DNA of 64,000 bases, taken from contig JAFGRD010000039.1 of assembly GCA_016935315.1 (NCBI GenBank), positions 236,478 through 300,477 on the forward strand. Direction: 5' to 3'. The stretch comes from Pirellulales bacterium. Its GTDB lineage: Bacteria; Planctomycetota; Planctomycetia; Pirellulales; Thermoguttaceae. A program made the translations under genes and the position numbers. This document shows positions 18,994 to 28,555 of this stretch, one piece after another. The notes below the pieces were generated by a model. The model was not told the origin of the DNA and made no database searches. It was given only the letters and a program-made list of their open reading frames with translations. Each line of letters begins with the position of its first letter. Within the stretch, counting starts at the first letter, position 1.

Positions 18994-21458
18994 GCGGGAC
19001 CCTTCCATCCTGGATCGAACGGTTGCTCGGCTTCGAAGCGAAGTCGGAGGAGGGGACGATCTGGAGCTTGGAGACGACCTGGATCTGGCCCCCCTGGGTC
19101 ACGCTCTTGTTCGTGATCTTCTCCGTGATGTTCGTCGTGGCGATCTATCTGCGCGAAGGCCGCTCGTCGACGCGGCCGTATCGGATCTTTCTGGCGGTGA
19201 TCCGCTTGTCGGTGATGGCCGTGGTCCTGCTGATGATCGCCCAGGTGGCAGTATCGCTGCAACGGACCGGCTTGCCCTACGTGGCCGTCGTGGTCGACGA
19301 CTCGCTGAGCATGACCATCGCCGATCGCTACGATCCGAAGCTGCGCGGGCAGCTTGTTCCGCGCGTCGAGCAGGCCGGCCTCGAACCGGCCGAGCTGAGC
19401 CGGTGGAACCTTGCCCGAACGTTGCTCTTGACGCACGACGCCGCCCTGCTGAAAGGCATTGCCGGAACCTACAAGCTGAGAACGTACTTCCTGACGGGTG
19501 CTCGCCCGGCGACGTGGCGGGCCCCGCCGGAGCCGTCGTCCGCCGAGTCCCGGCCGGAGACGTCAGGTCCGGTTGTTCCGGAGGCGTCCGACGCTGAGGC
19601 TGAGGTACTCGCGCTGGCCGAAGAGATCCGCCAGCTCAAGCCGACCGGCCAGAGCACGCGACTGGGAACAGCCGTGCGCGACGTGCTTGACGAGCTGCGG
19701 GGATCGGCTCCGGCTGGCGTCGTGCTGCTGACCGACGGGATCAACACCGAGGGGCCACCCCTGGCCGATGCCGCCTCGCTGGCCAGACGCCGGGGCGTGC
19801 CGCTGTTGATCGTGGGCCTCGGCAGCGACCAGCCGGTGAAGGATCTCCACCTCAGCGATCTGCTGGTCGACCCGCTGGTGTTCGTCGACGACGTGGTCAA
19901 CTTCGAGCTGAACCTGACGGGCACGGGTTTCGAGGGGACCAAGGTGACGGTCGTGCTGCGGGAGCAGAGCAAGCCGGACGTCCTGGCCAGGGCCGAGGCT
20001 ACCGTGGGGCCCGACGGCCAGCCGCAGCAGGTCCGCCTGGCGCACCGGCCGACCGAGGTCGGCCGGTTCCGCTACGTGGTCGAGGTCGAACCGCAAGAGG
20101 GCGAACTGCAGACCGACAACAACCGGCAAGAGCGGACAGTCGAGGTCCGCAAGGAGAAAATCCGCGTGTTGCTGGTTCAGGCGTATCCGAGCTACGAGTT
20201 CCGTTTCCTGCGCGAGATGCTCCGCCGCGACGAGACGATCGAGCTCAGCACGGTGTTGCAGGAGGCCGATCCGGAATCGGTCGGCCAGGACCCCTCGGCG
20301 CTGCCGGTGTTTCCGGTGCGTCGCGACGAGCTGTTTTCTTACGACGTGATCATCCTCGGCGACGCCAATCCGGCCCTGCTCAGCCCGTCGATCATGCAGA
20401 ACCTCGTCGATTTCGTCGACCAGTCGGGCAAGGGAGGTGCGTTGGTGTTGATTGCCGGGGCGCGGTACATGCCCTCGGCCTATCGTGACACGCCGCTGGC
20501 GCGGCTGATGCCGGTCAACATCGGCAGCGTCCGGTATCCCAATCCGGATCAGCCGATCACCGAGGGTTTCATGGTGCGGCCGACGGAACTCGGCCTGGAC
20601 AGCCCGGCGATGCAACTCGGCGACGATCCGGCCCAGACGCAAGCGATCTGGCACAACCTGTCGCCGCTGTACTGGCTGTTGGAGATTCCCGAGTTGAAGC
20701 CGGGCGCGCGGGTCCTGGCCGAGCATCCCACCCGCCGCGGCCAGGACGGGCAGCCGCTGCCGGTGATCTGCATGCAGTACGTGGGGGCGGGCAAGGTGGT
20801 GCTGCACGCCACCGACGAGACCTGGCGATGGCGACAGCGGGTGGGCGACGTCTTCTTCGCCCGGTACTGGATCCAGATGCTCCGCTACCTCAGCCGCTCG
20901 AAACTGGCCGACCGCGGCGGCCCGGCCGTCTTGACCACCGATCGACGCGAGTATGCCCACGGCGATTCCGTGCGGCTGCGGGTGCGCTTCAGCGACGAGC
21001 GTCTGGCGCCGGCCGAGGACGACGGCGTCGTGGTGGTGGTCGGCCGTCAAGGGCACAAGACCGAGCGGGTTCAGCTTCATCGGGCGACGGCCGGGCGGGG
21101 GATTTTCGAGGGCGTATTGACCAGGCCGCCGGTCGGCAAGTATCACGCCTGGGTCGCCACGGCGGCCACGGAAGGTCGCGCGGCGGCCATCGATTTCAGC
21201 GTCCTGGCCCCGCCCGGCGAGTTCGAACGAGTCCGCGTCGACACGGCCGCCATGCAGCAAGCCGCCGAGCAGACCGGCGGCCGCTACTACACGTTTGCCA
21301 CCGCCAATCGGCTGCTGGAAGATCTCCCCCCCGGTCGCCAGGTTCCGATCGGCCTGGTCAGCCGAATACCGCTGTGGAACAGGTGGCCGGTCCTGCTGCT
21401 GTTCCTGATATTGCTGATGACCGAATGGATCTTACGGAAACTGGGGGGGATGGTGTAG
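18990..21458 (+). CDS. Membrane VWA-domain protein with glutamine-amidotransferase-like fold
   Basis: An 822-residue protein with two N-terminal membrane helices (about 30-55 and 65-85), a VWA-type MIDAS motif (DDSLSMT near residue 104), and a proline- and glutamate-rich linker near 175-200. A second VWA half (VLLTDGINTEG) is followed by a domain like class I glutamine amidotransferases without an obvious catalytic Cys (DVIILGDANPALLSP). A C-terminal helix (PVLLLFLILLMTEWILRKL) ends it. The ATG at 18990 overlaps the preceding stop. It is probably a partner of the MoxR ATPase in envelope maintenance; the exact function is unknown. Confidence 0.83.
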   Translation: MSGTLPSWIERLLGFEAKSEEGTIWSLETTWIWPPWVTLLFVIFSVMFVVAIYLREGRSSTRPYRIFLAVIRLSVMAVVLLMIAQVAVSLQRTGLPYVAVVVDDSLSMTIADRYDPKLRGQLVPRVEQAGLEPAELSRWNLARTLLLTHDAALLKGIAGTYKLRTYFLTGARPATWRAPPEPSSAESRPETSGPVVPEASDAEAEVLALAEEIRQLKPTGQSTRLGTAVRDVLDELRGSAPAGVVLLTDGINTEGPPLADAASLARRRGVPLLIVGLGSDQPVKDLHLSDLLVDPLVFVDDVVNFELNLTGTGFEGTKVTVVLREQSKPDVLARAEATVGPDGQPQQVRLAHRPTEVGRFRYVVEVEPQEGELQTDNNRQERTVEVRKEKIRVLLVQAYPSYEFRFLREMLRRDETIELSTVLQEADPESVGQDPSALPVFPVRRDELFSYDVIILGDANPALLSPSIMQNLVDFVDQSGKGGALVLIAGARYMPSAYRDTPLARLMPVNIGSVRYPNPDQPITEGFMVRPTELGLDSPAMQLGDDPAQTQAIWHNLSPLYWLLEIPELKPGARVLAEHPTRRGQDGQPLPVICMQYVGAGKVVLHATDETWRWRQRVGDVFFARYWIQMLRYLSRSKLADRGGPAVLTTDRREYAHGDSVRLRVRFSDERLAPAEDDGVVVVVGRQGHKTERVQLHRATAGRGIFEGVLTRPPVGKYHAWVATAATEGRAAAIDFSVLAPPGEFERVRVDTAAMQQAAEQTGGRYYTFATANRLLEDLPPGRQVPIGLVSRIPLWNRWPVLLLFLILLMTEWILRKLGGMV

Positions 21459-21640
21459 AATTCTCAGAGGGGAACGGTCCTTTATCCACGAAACGTGACG
21501 CACTGGAGCGGACTGCGGGGTATGTCCCCGCACAACCACGCTTGACATAAGATATACGGATACCGATCCTGGGAACCCTTACCGTCGGAAGACCGTCGAA
21601 ATACAGGTGACCGGAGCGGCCTCTCATTCGGCTGAATCCA

Positions 21641-24600
21641 ATGCTTCACCCGCTCGAACAACGAATTGCCGTGCTGCGTGCCCGTGTCCGGAGGCTGGTC
21701 ACGGTACACGGCGCCAGTTGGGTGATTGCCACGGTGCTGGGGTTAGTGCTGATTCTGGGGGTGTCCGACTACTGGATCCGCATCCAGGATCGTGGGCTGC
21801 GGATCCTCTGCTCGCTGGCCGTTTTTGGGGCGTTGGCGTGGTCCTGCTACCGGTTCCTCTACCTGCCGCTGACCTTCCGGCTTCGCGACATCGATCTCGC
21901 CTCGCGGCTTCAGGGGCGGTTCCCGGCGTTGGGCGATCGCCTGATCAGCGCGATCGAGTTTCTGCGACAGGCCGAAGACGATCCTCTGGCGGGCTCGGCC
22001 GCCATGCGCCGAGCGGTCATCGCCCAGACCACGGCCGAGAGCGATCGGCTCGACTTCGGCGAGATGCTCGACCGCCGGGCACCGCTGCGGGGAGTGTTGG
22101 TTGGCGTGGCGGTCTGCCTGGTGGCCGCGATTCTGGTCGTGCTCGATCCGCTCTCCTCGCGGATCGCGGTGGCCCGGCTGGTCAACCCGTTCGGCAACGC
22201 GGCCTGGCCGCAGAAGACCCATCTGCAGTTGCGCAAGGTGGTCACGCGGGTGGCGCGGGGTCAGTCTTTCGAGGTGGAAGTGATCGACGCCCAGGGCGCC
22301 AAGCTGCCGCGCGAAGTGCGAATCATCTACCGCTTTGAAGGCCCCGACGGCAACGTGGCCGAAGAGACCGAGCTAATGCAGCCGGCCGACAAAGCCGCAA
22401 AAGCGTCGCGCCCCAACGTGGTTCGTCGGTTTTCCTATCGTGTGGCCGGGGGCGACGACGAGACGATGCCGTGGATCGCAGTCGACGTGGTCGAGCCGCC
22501 ACAGCTTGCGGCCCTGGTGATCCGGTTTGTCCCGCCCGCCTATACCGGCTGGCTGCCGGAGAAGGCGTCCCGACACATTCGGGGCCTGGTGGGCACGCAG
22601 GTGGAGATCTCGGCGACGGCCTCTCGACCGCTGAAGTCCGCCGTGCTCTGTTTGGACAACGGTCAGCGGATCGACGCCGGGCCGGCTGGCCCGCAGCAGC
22701 AGTCAGTCGCAGCGGAGTTCGTGTTGCAGGAGGACATGCGGTCGTGGTGGTTCGAACTGAGGGATCAGGAGGATCTGGCCGGGGGCAGCGACGTCCGCGG
22801 CGAGATCCGCGCCGTGCCCGACTCGCCGCCGACGGTTGCCGTCGAACAACCGACTGCCGGTCTGTTCGTCACCGCGCGCGCAGTGGTGCCGTTGCGGGTG
22901 GTGGCCAAGGACGACCTGGCCGTCCGGCAGGTGGCCCTGGTCTTCTCCGACGCCGCCCGGCCGGAAGCGGAGGGCTCACCACCTCCGGAGACTGTCTTGC
23001 CGCTGTTCACCGGGCCGCCGCAGGCCCCATCCCAAGCGGCCCGAGGGCTCTCCGGCGGCGCCGAAGCCTCGGACCGCCGCGTGGTGCAGTACCGTTGGGA
23101 TCTGGCCGAACTGGCCTTGGCCGCCGGCGACCAGCTTATGTTCCATGCCACGGCCGCCGACTATCTGCCGCAGACAACCGCCAGCGAGCCGCGGCGGCTG
23201 ACGATCATCACGCCTGAGGAGTTGCAGAGCCGGATTGCCGATCGCGAGGCCCGCATCGTGACCGAATTGGCCCGCGTGTTGAAAATGCAGCGCGCCAGCC
23301 GCGCCGACGTAGCCTCGCTGGAGATTCGGCTCGACGAACTCGGCTACTTCGGGCAGACCGAAGTGGACCGCCTGCTGCCGGCCGAACTGAACCAGCGGCA
23401 GGTGCACCGCGAACTGAGCAGTCGCGACGAGGGTGTACCCATGCACGTCCTCGCCTTGCTGGCCGACCTGGACAACAACCGCGTCGACAGTCCCGACGTG
23501 CGGCGGCGGATGCACGCCGTGCTCGACGAGATCGAACGCCTCGACCGCGACCACCTCACGCTGATCGGCCGCGAGCTGACCACGGCGATCAAGGCCGCCC
23601 GGGTAGGCTTGCAGCAGCGCTCGGAGCGGTCGTCCGACGCCCGGGCAACAACCGAGTCACTGCCCAGCGATGCCCAGGTTGCCGGCTCGCTGACCGGCGC
23701 CGGCCGGCACCAGGATCAGGTGATTGAGGCCCTGCAGCAAATGCTCGACCAACTGGCCCAATGGGACAACTACCGCCGCTTCCACCGCGAGATCAGCGAG
23801 CTGTTGCGCGATCAGGAGGAACTGGACGGCCGAGCTGCCGAGGTGGGACGCCAGACACTGACCAAGCAGTGGAAGGATTTGCAGCCGCGGGAGAAGGCTG
23901 ATCTGAGGGTCCTTACGAAACGACAGCTTGAGCTGGCCTTGCGATTCGACCGCATCCAGCAGGCGATGCAGCAGACCAGCGCGCAGTTGGAGCAGAGCGA
24001 TCCGCTGGCGGCACAGACCGTGGCCGACGCCCTGGCCGAGGCCCGGCGGCTGGCCATCAGCGGGCAGATGCGCTCAGCCGGCGAACATCTCGAGCAGAAC
24101 CAGATCGGCCAGGCTGCCCGGCTGCACGAGCAGATCGCCCAGGCACTGCGAGACGTGCTCGACATCCTGGCCAACCGCCGCCAGCATGAGCTGGTGCGGC
24201 TGATCGAGAAGCTCAAGAAGTCCCAGAGCGATCTGGCCCAGATCGAGAAAGAGCACGCCGAAACGCAGGCCCAACTGGACGCCGAGGTCGGTCCGGTCGA
24301 CGACGCCCAGCGCCGTCGCCTCGAACAGCTCAGCGAACAACTTCAGAGGCTCCAACGCGACACCGAGCAGATGGCCCGGCGGTTGCAGCGGCTGTTGGCC
24401 CCGCAGGCCGGTCGTACGACCGCGCAGGCCGCGGGCCAGATGGGCCAGGCGGGGCAGTGTGCGGCGGCGGGCAATTGCCAGGGCGCCCGCCAGACGGCGG
24501 CCGAGGCCCGCAAGAGTCTCGAAGAGGCCATGCGCCAGCTTGGCCAGCGCATTGCCCGGGCCCAGGCAGAGCTGGCCACCGAGCAATTGGCCCAACTGCA

Positions 24601-25309
24601 GGACGCGCTGAAACACCTCCGCCGGCAGCAGGAAAACCTCCTCGACGAGACCGGGCGGTACGAGCGTCAGCGGCAGTCCCAGGGGCAGCTCAGTCGGGCA
24701 CAGGCCGCGGGGCTCCGCGACCTGGCGCGGCAGCAGCAATGGCTCCAGGGCGAGACGGCCCAACTGGCCGATACGTTGATCGGAGCCGGGGCGTTTCACC
24801 TGGCGCTGTCCGGAGCGGCCGGCGACATGGGCCGCGCGGCCGAACTGCTTCAACGCCGCCAGACCGGGGCGGCGACCGAGCAGGCACAGCAGCACGCCAT
24901 GCAACGGCTGGATCTCTTGCGGGAAGCCCTCGAGCCGGAACCGCCCGAAGACGGGCCCGACAATGGCCAAAACACCGGCAGCGGCGGTGCGGGAGGCGAC
25001 GGCGGCGGAAAGCCGGGCCAGGGCGCGCCCCCCGGCGCCGCCCAGCGACTGGCCGAGCTGAAGCTCCTGAGGCTCCTGCAGCAGGAACTCAACCTCCGCA
25101 CCGAGCAGTTGCAGGAAACGGTCACCGCCGCGGGCGCCGTCACGGAGGAGCAACACACCCAGTTCGCCGAGCTAAGTCGGGAACAGGGCCAACTGGCCGA
25201 CCTGGTGCTGCAACTGCTCGCGTCCGAGCCGAAGAACCCCGAAGACGACCTCGACGCGCTGCCCGACTTGCGGCTGGAGGAGAATAACCCCAAGCTGGAG
25301 GAACCGTAG
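21641..25309 (+). CDS. Large DUF4175-like membrane protein with coiled coil
   Basis: A 1222-residue protein. Two N-terminal membrane helices (about 25-75) are followed by a further one near 145-165. Beta-rich domains continue to about residue 510 (IRFVPPAYTGWLPEKASRHI). From about residue 515 to 1150 the protein is almost entirely Q-, E-, R- and L-rich and should form long coiled coils. A glycine-rich segment near 1105-1130 separates the last helix. DUF4175-type proteins are found next to MoxR/DUF58/VWA genes in many bacteria with envelope functions that are poorly defined. It is separated by 182 bases from the previous gene. Confidence 0.75.
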   Translation: MLHPLEQRIAVLRARVRRLVTVHGASWVIATVLGLVLILGVSDYWIRIQDRGLRILCSLAVFGALAWSCYRFLYLPLTFRLRDIDLASRLQGRFPALGDRLISAIEFLRQAEDDPLAGSAAMRRAVIAQTTAESDRLDFGEMLDRRAPLRGVLVGVAVCLVAAILVVLDPLSSRIAVARLVNPFGNAAWPQKTHLQLRKVVTRVARGQSFEVEVIDAQGAKLPREVRIIYRFEGPDGNVAEETELMQPADKAAKASRPNVVRRFSYRVAGGDDETMPWIAVDVVEPPQLAALVIRFVPPAYTGWLPEKASRHIRGLVGTQVEISATASRPLKSAVLCLDNGQRIDAGPAGPQQQSVAAEFVLQEDMRSWWFELRDQEDLAGGSDVRGEIRAVPDSPPTVAVEQPTAGLFVTARAVVPLRVVAKDDLAVRQVALVFSDAARPEAEGSPPPETVLPLFTGPPQAPSQAARGLSGGAEASDRRVVQYRWDLAELALAAGDQLMFHATAADYLPQTTASEPRRLTIITPEELQSRIADREARIVTELARVLKMQRASRADVASLEIRLDELGYFGQTEVDRLLPAELNQRQVHRELSSRDEGVPMHVLALLADLDNNRVDSPDVRRRMHAVLDEIERLDRDHLTLIGRELTTAIKAARVGLQQRSERSSDARATTESLPSDAQVAGSLTGAGRHQDQVIEALQQMLDQLAQWDNYRRFHREISELLRDQEELDGRAAEVGRQTLTKQWKDLQPREKADLRVLTKRQLELALRFDRIQQAMQQTSAQLEQSDPLAAQTVADALAEARRLAISGQMRSAGEHLEQNQIGQAARLHEQIAQALRDVLDILANRRQHELVRLIEKLKKSQSDLAQIEKEHAETQAQLDAEVGPVDDAQRRRLEQLSEQLQRLQRDTEQMARRLQRLLAPQAGRTTAQAAGQMGQAGQCAAAGNCQGARQTAAEARKSLEEAMRQLGQRIARAQAELATEQLAQLQDALKHLRRQQENLLDETGRYERQRQSQGQLSRAQAAGLRDLARQQQWLQGETAQLADTLIGAGAFHLALSGAAGDMGRAAELLQRRQTGAATEQAQQHAMQRLDLLREALEPEPPEDGPDNGQNTGSGGAGGDGGGKPGQGAPPGAAQRLAELKLLRLLQQELNLRTEQLQETVTAAGAVTEEQHTQFAELSREQGQLADLVLQLLASEPKNPEDDLDALPDLRLEENNPKLEEP

Positions 25310-25338
25310 CGGCCGTGATCGCCGCGGGAGGACCGCTC

Positions 25339-26103
25339 ATGAGAAACCGATGCGTCTTGATCTGGATGTCAATCGTTGCCGCCGCGCTGACCGGCGCCGG
25401 CGGCCTGGCGTTGCCCGCGGGCGCGCAGCAGCCGCGCTCGCTCGACGACGAGTTGCTCGAGGACCTCGGCGGCGATCCGCTCGAGGAGTTCGACCGCGAG
25501 CTGGTCGAGCCGCAAGACGAGCAGGGCAGGGCAGGGCAGTCGCCCGCCGCAAGGGACGAAGCCTTGCCCGGCCGGTTGCAGCGCGAGTTGGGAGCGGCCG
25601 CCGTCTCCGAAGACGACAACCCGCTGCTGGAGGTCGCCCGCCGGATGCGCACGGCAGAGGCCCTGATCGCCCAGAGCGAGCTCGGCCGGGCCACGCTGAA
25701 CGTCCAGCAGCAGATCGTCGTCGACCTGGAGGAGTTGATCAAGCAGGCCAGGAAGCAGTGCAAGTCGGGTGGGAAGCCGGGCACCAAGCCGGGCGCCAAG
25801 CAGGGGCAGCAGGTCAAGTCCGACACGCCGGCCGGACCGCCGATCCCCAAGAGCGGCTCCGGCGGCGGCAAGCAGCCCGGCCCAACCATCGCCGGCAGGC
25901 AGGACACGCCCAACCCGGCCCCGGCTCCCGTGCAGGGTGTCGACATGGGGCAAATGCAGGATGTGATCCGGAAGCTCTGGGGCCAGCTTCCCCAGCGCGA
26001 GCGGGAACGAATGACCCAGTCGCCGCCGGAGGAGTTTCTGCCGAAGTACGAATTCCTGATCGAGCAGTACTACCGCCGCTTGGCGGAGGAGAAGCAACCC
26101 TAG
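25339..26103 (+). CDS. Exported proline/glycine/lysine-rich hypothetical protein
   Basis: A 254-residue protein with a signal peptide (LIWMSIVAAALTGAGGLALPAGAQQ). The mature part has an acidic N-terminal half, a Lys/Gly/Pro-rich low-complexity linker (residues about 135-195) and a short C-terminal helical region (VIRKLWGQLPQRERERMTQ...FLPKYEFLIEQYYRRL). I do not recognise the family. The C-terminal stretch resembles short segments at the end of other MoxR-cluster proteins in planctomycetes. GGAGGA before 25339 supports this start over the upstream GTG at 25315. It is 29 bases after the coiled-coil gene, so co-transcribed. Confidence 0.7.
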   Translation: MRNRCVLIWMSIVAAALTGAGGLALPAGAQQPRSLDDELLEDLGGDPLEEFDRELVEPQDEQGRAGQSPAARDEALPGRLQRELGAAAVSEDDNPLLEVARRMRTAEALIAQSELGRATLNVQQQIVVDLEELIKQARKQCKSGGKPGTKPGAKQGQQVKSDTPAGPPIPKSGSGGGKQPGPTIAGRQDTPNPAPAPVQGVDMGQMQDVIRKLWGQLPQRERERMTQSPPEEFLPKYEFLIEQYYRRLAEEKQP

Positions 26104-26129
26104 GACTCGCAAGAGAATGAGTTGGGCAT
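26102..26129 (-). repeat. Dispersed repeat, copy B (28-bp core, inverted)
   Basis: On the minus strand this is ATGCCCAACTC...TTGCGAGTCCT. It matches the palindromic copy at 31218-31245 in 27 of 28 bases. It overlaps the TAG stop of the preceding gene and contains the ATG at 26117, so that codon is a poor candidate for the next gene's start. Confidence 0.75.
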
Positions 26130-26134
26130 TGCCG

Positions 26135-27196
26135 ATGGATCGAATCATGCGCACCGCGCGACTTTCTTTACGAACCCTCTGCATCGCCGCGGTCCTGGCG
26201 GCCGGTTTGCCGGCCGCGGCCGCCGAAGCCGATGCCGACCCGGAGCGAACGGCGGCCCGAATGATCACGCCCGAGGCCGACCAGTCGATCGAGCGGGGGA
26301 TCGCGTTCTTGATCTCGCGGCAGCGCGACGACGGCTCGCTCGGCTCGGCCGCCTATCGCGGCAACGTGGCGGTGGCGGCCCTGGGCGGCATGGCCTGGAT
26401 GGCCGGCGGCAGCACGCCGGGCCGCGGCCCCCACGGCGCCCAGGTCAGCCTCTGCCTCGATTATCTCCTGGCCAACACGGACCAGAGCGGCTTTATCTCG
26501 GCCCACGGTCGCACCAGCCACGGCCCGATGTACGGCCACGGCTTCGCCACGCTCTTTCTGGCCGAGTGTTACGGCATGTCGAAGCGGCCCGAGCTCCGCG
26601 AAAAGCTGGCCGCCGCGGTCGAACTGATCGTCAACACCCAGAACCACGAGGGTGGGTGGCGATATTATCCCCAGCGACTCGACGCCGACATCTCGGTGAC
26701 CATCTGCCAGGTGATGGCGCTGCGGGCGGCGAAGAACGCGGGCGTGCATGTGCCCAAGGAGACCATCGACCGGTGCATCCAATACGTGAAGCAGAGCCAG
26801 AACGACGACGGCGGGTTCCGTTACATGCTGCCTGGCGGCGAGAGCAGCTTCGCCCGCTCGGCCGCCGGGGTCGTGGCGCTGTACAGCGCCGGCGTCTACG
26901 AGTCGCCCGAAATTACCAAGGGCCTGAAATACCTCGTCCAGTACTGCCCCGAGCCGGGTGTCCAGCGCCGCGAGCTGCCCTACTATTACTACGGCCACTA
27001 CTACGCCGTTCAGGCGATGTGGCACGCCGGGGGCGAGGACTGGAGCCGCTGGTACCCCGCGGTCCGCGACGAACTGATCGCCAAACAGCAGCCGGACGGC
27101 TCCTGGCAGTCGTCGATGTGCCTGGAATACTCCACCGCCATGGCCTGCATCGTGCTACAGATGCCGGACAACTGCCTGCCGATCTTCCAGCGATAA
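26135..27196 (+). CDS. Exported prenyltransferase / squalene-oxidase-repeat protein
   Basis: A 353-residue protein with a signal peptide (LRTLCIAAVLAAGLPAAAAEA). The mature part has at least four alpha-alpha repeats of the squalene cyclase type, seen as RQRDDGSLG, TQNHEGGWRYYP, QSQNDDGGFRYM and QQPDGSWQ. The DxDD acid of true squalene-hopene cyclases is not evident, and the protein is half their length, so a binding or complement-like fold role is likelier than terpene cyclisation. The ATG at 26117 lies inside a dispersed repeat; 26135 (MDRIM) or 26147 is the probable start. It lies 19 bases before the next gene in the MoxR-type operon. Confidence 0.8.
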   Translation: MDRIMRTARLSLRTLCIAAVLAAGLPAAAAEADADPERTAARMITPEADQSIERGIAFLISRQRDDGSLGSAAYRGNVAVAALGGMAWMAGGSTPGRGPHGAQVSLCLDYLLANTDQSGFISAHGRTSHGPMYGHGFATLFLAECYGMSKRPELREKLAAAVELIVNTQNHEGGWRYYPQRLDADISVTICQVMALRAAKNAGVHVPKETIDRCIQYVKQSQNDDGGFRYMLPGGESSFARSAAGVVALYSAGVYESPEITKGLKYLVQYCPEPGVQRRELPYYYYGHYYAVQAMWHAGGEDWSRWYPAVRDELIAKQQPDGSWQSSMCLEYSTAMACIVLQMPDNCLPIFQR

Positions 27197-27215
27197 CCTC
27201 CGGCCAGTCCGCACC

Positions 27216-28406
27216 ATGAACGTACCCTGGCGAATCCTCGACCTGGCGATCCTCGCGGCCCTGGCCGCGCCGCCCGCGTTTGCCGAGCCGCCCACGGCCG
27301 TGCTCGTCGAAGGAGAGCCGTTCCGCGGCGAGCTGGTCGCCGTCAACGCCCAGTGGCAGCTTCAACTGAAGTCGGGCCAGACCCAGCGCCACGCGCCCGC
27401 GGCCGACCTGGTGAAGTGGGGCGCCTGGGTCGAGCCGCTGGGCGGGCCGCTGGTGCTCACCGCCGACGGCGGGTTGCTGGTGGCCGACGTTTTCCGGGCC
27501 GACGCCGAACAGCTCACCGTCGATTCCGCCTTGTTCGGCGCGCTGAAGCTCCCGCTGGATTGCCTGGCCGGCGTGCTGTTCGATCCGCCGTCCGACCGCC
27601 GGATGCGCGACCGGCTGCTGGAGCGCGTCGCCCGGGCCGGCGGCGAGTCGGACCGCCTGGTGCTGCACAACGGCGACGAACTGACCGGGCTGATCGAGTC
27701 GCTCGAAGACGACAGCGTCTCGCTCGGCACCGACGCCGGCGCGGTGAAGATCGAGACCCATCGCATCGCGGCGATGGTCTTCGATCCGTCCCTGCGGCGG
27801 AAGATCGAACCGGAGGGCCTTCGCGCCTGGACCGGCTTCGCCGACGGCACCCGGCTGCTGGCCACGCAACTGCTGCTGGAGGGCTCGGTCCTGCAGGTGA
27901 CCACGGCCTTGGGACCCACCTGGCGCACCTCGGCCGGCGAGCTGGCGGCCCTGCAGCCGCTGGGCGGTCGCGTGGTCTATCTCTCCGACCTCGAACCGGC
28001 CGGCTACCTCCACGTGCCCTACCTGGATCTCGCTTGGCCCTACCAGGCCGACCGCAACGTGACCGGGGGGCTGATGCGTTGCGGCGGACGGCTGTATTTG
28101 AAGGGACTGGGCGTCCATACGGCCGCTCGGCTCACTTATACCCTGGACGAGACGTGCCGCCGCTTCGAGGCCGAGCTGGGCGTCGACGACTGCGCAGGCG
28201 CCGGCGGCAGCGTCCGCTATCGCGTGTTCCTCGACGATCGCCAGAAGTACACTAGCGAGACGATCCGCGGCGGCGGGGCGGCCGTGCCGGTGTCGATCGA
28301 CGTTGCCGGCGGCAAGCGTCTCCTCCTGGTGGTCGATTTTGCCGAGCGGGCCGACGAGCTCGACCGGGCCGATTGGCTCGACGCCCGGCTCATTAAGAGG
28401 CTCTAA
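27216..28406 (+). CDS. Exported NPCBM/NEW2 domain protein
   Basis: A 396-residue protein with a short N-terminal signal (LAILAALAAPPAFAEP). The C-terminal domain from about residue 265 has the NPCBM pattern seen in glycosidase-associated carbohydrate-binding modules: GGRLYLKGLGVHTAARLTY, then RFEAELGVDD and SVRYRVFLDD. The middle (residues 30-250) is beta-rich with repeated FDPS/FDPP loops and of unknown function. It ends the MoxR-type operon; carbohydrate binding would fit an envelope role. Confidence 0.8.
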   Translation: MNVPWRILDLAILAALAAPPAFAEPPTAVLVEGEPFRGELVAVNAQWQLQLKSGQTQRHAPAADLVKWGAWVEPLGGPLVLTADGGLLVADVFRADAEQLTVDSALFGALKLPLDCLAGVLFDPPSDRRMRDRLLERVARAGGESDRLVLHNGDELTGLIESLEDDSVSLGTDAGAVKIETHRIAAMVFDPSLRRKIEPEGLRAWTGFADGTRLLATQLLLEGSVLQVTTALGPTWRTSAGELAALQPLGGRVVYLSDLEPAGYLHVPYLDLAWPYQADRNVTGGLMRCGGRLYLKGLGVHTAARLTYTLDETCRRFEAELGVDDCAGAGGSVRYRVFLDDRQKYTSETIRGGGAAVPVSIDVAGGKRLLLVVDFAERADELDRADWLDARLIKRL

Positions 28407-28555
28407 CAAAAACCCTATCACGGTGATGTTCGTAACCCCCGCCCTCGGGCCCGAAGGCCCCCAGGGCCAACTTCAAGCGGGTTTTGATAGAACGTCCAAG
28501 TAGGCTACGGCCTGACGAAGTCGTTGAAGCAGGGCAGGGGAGTGAGACCGCGAAC

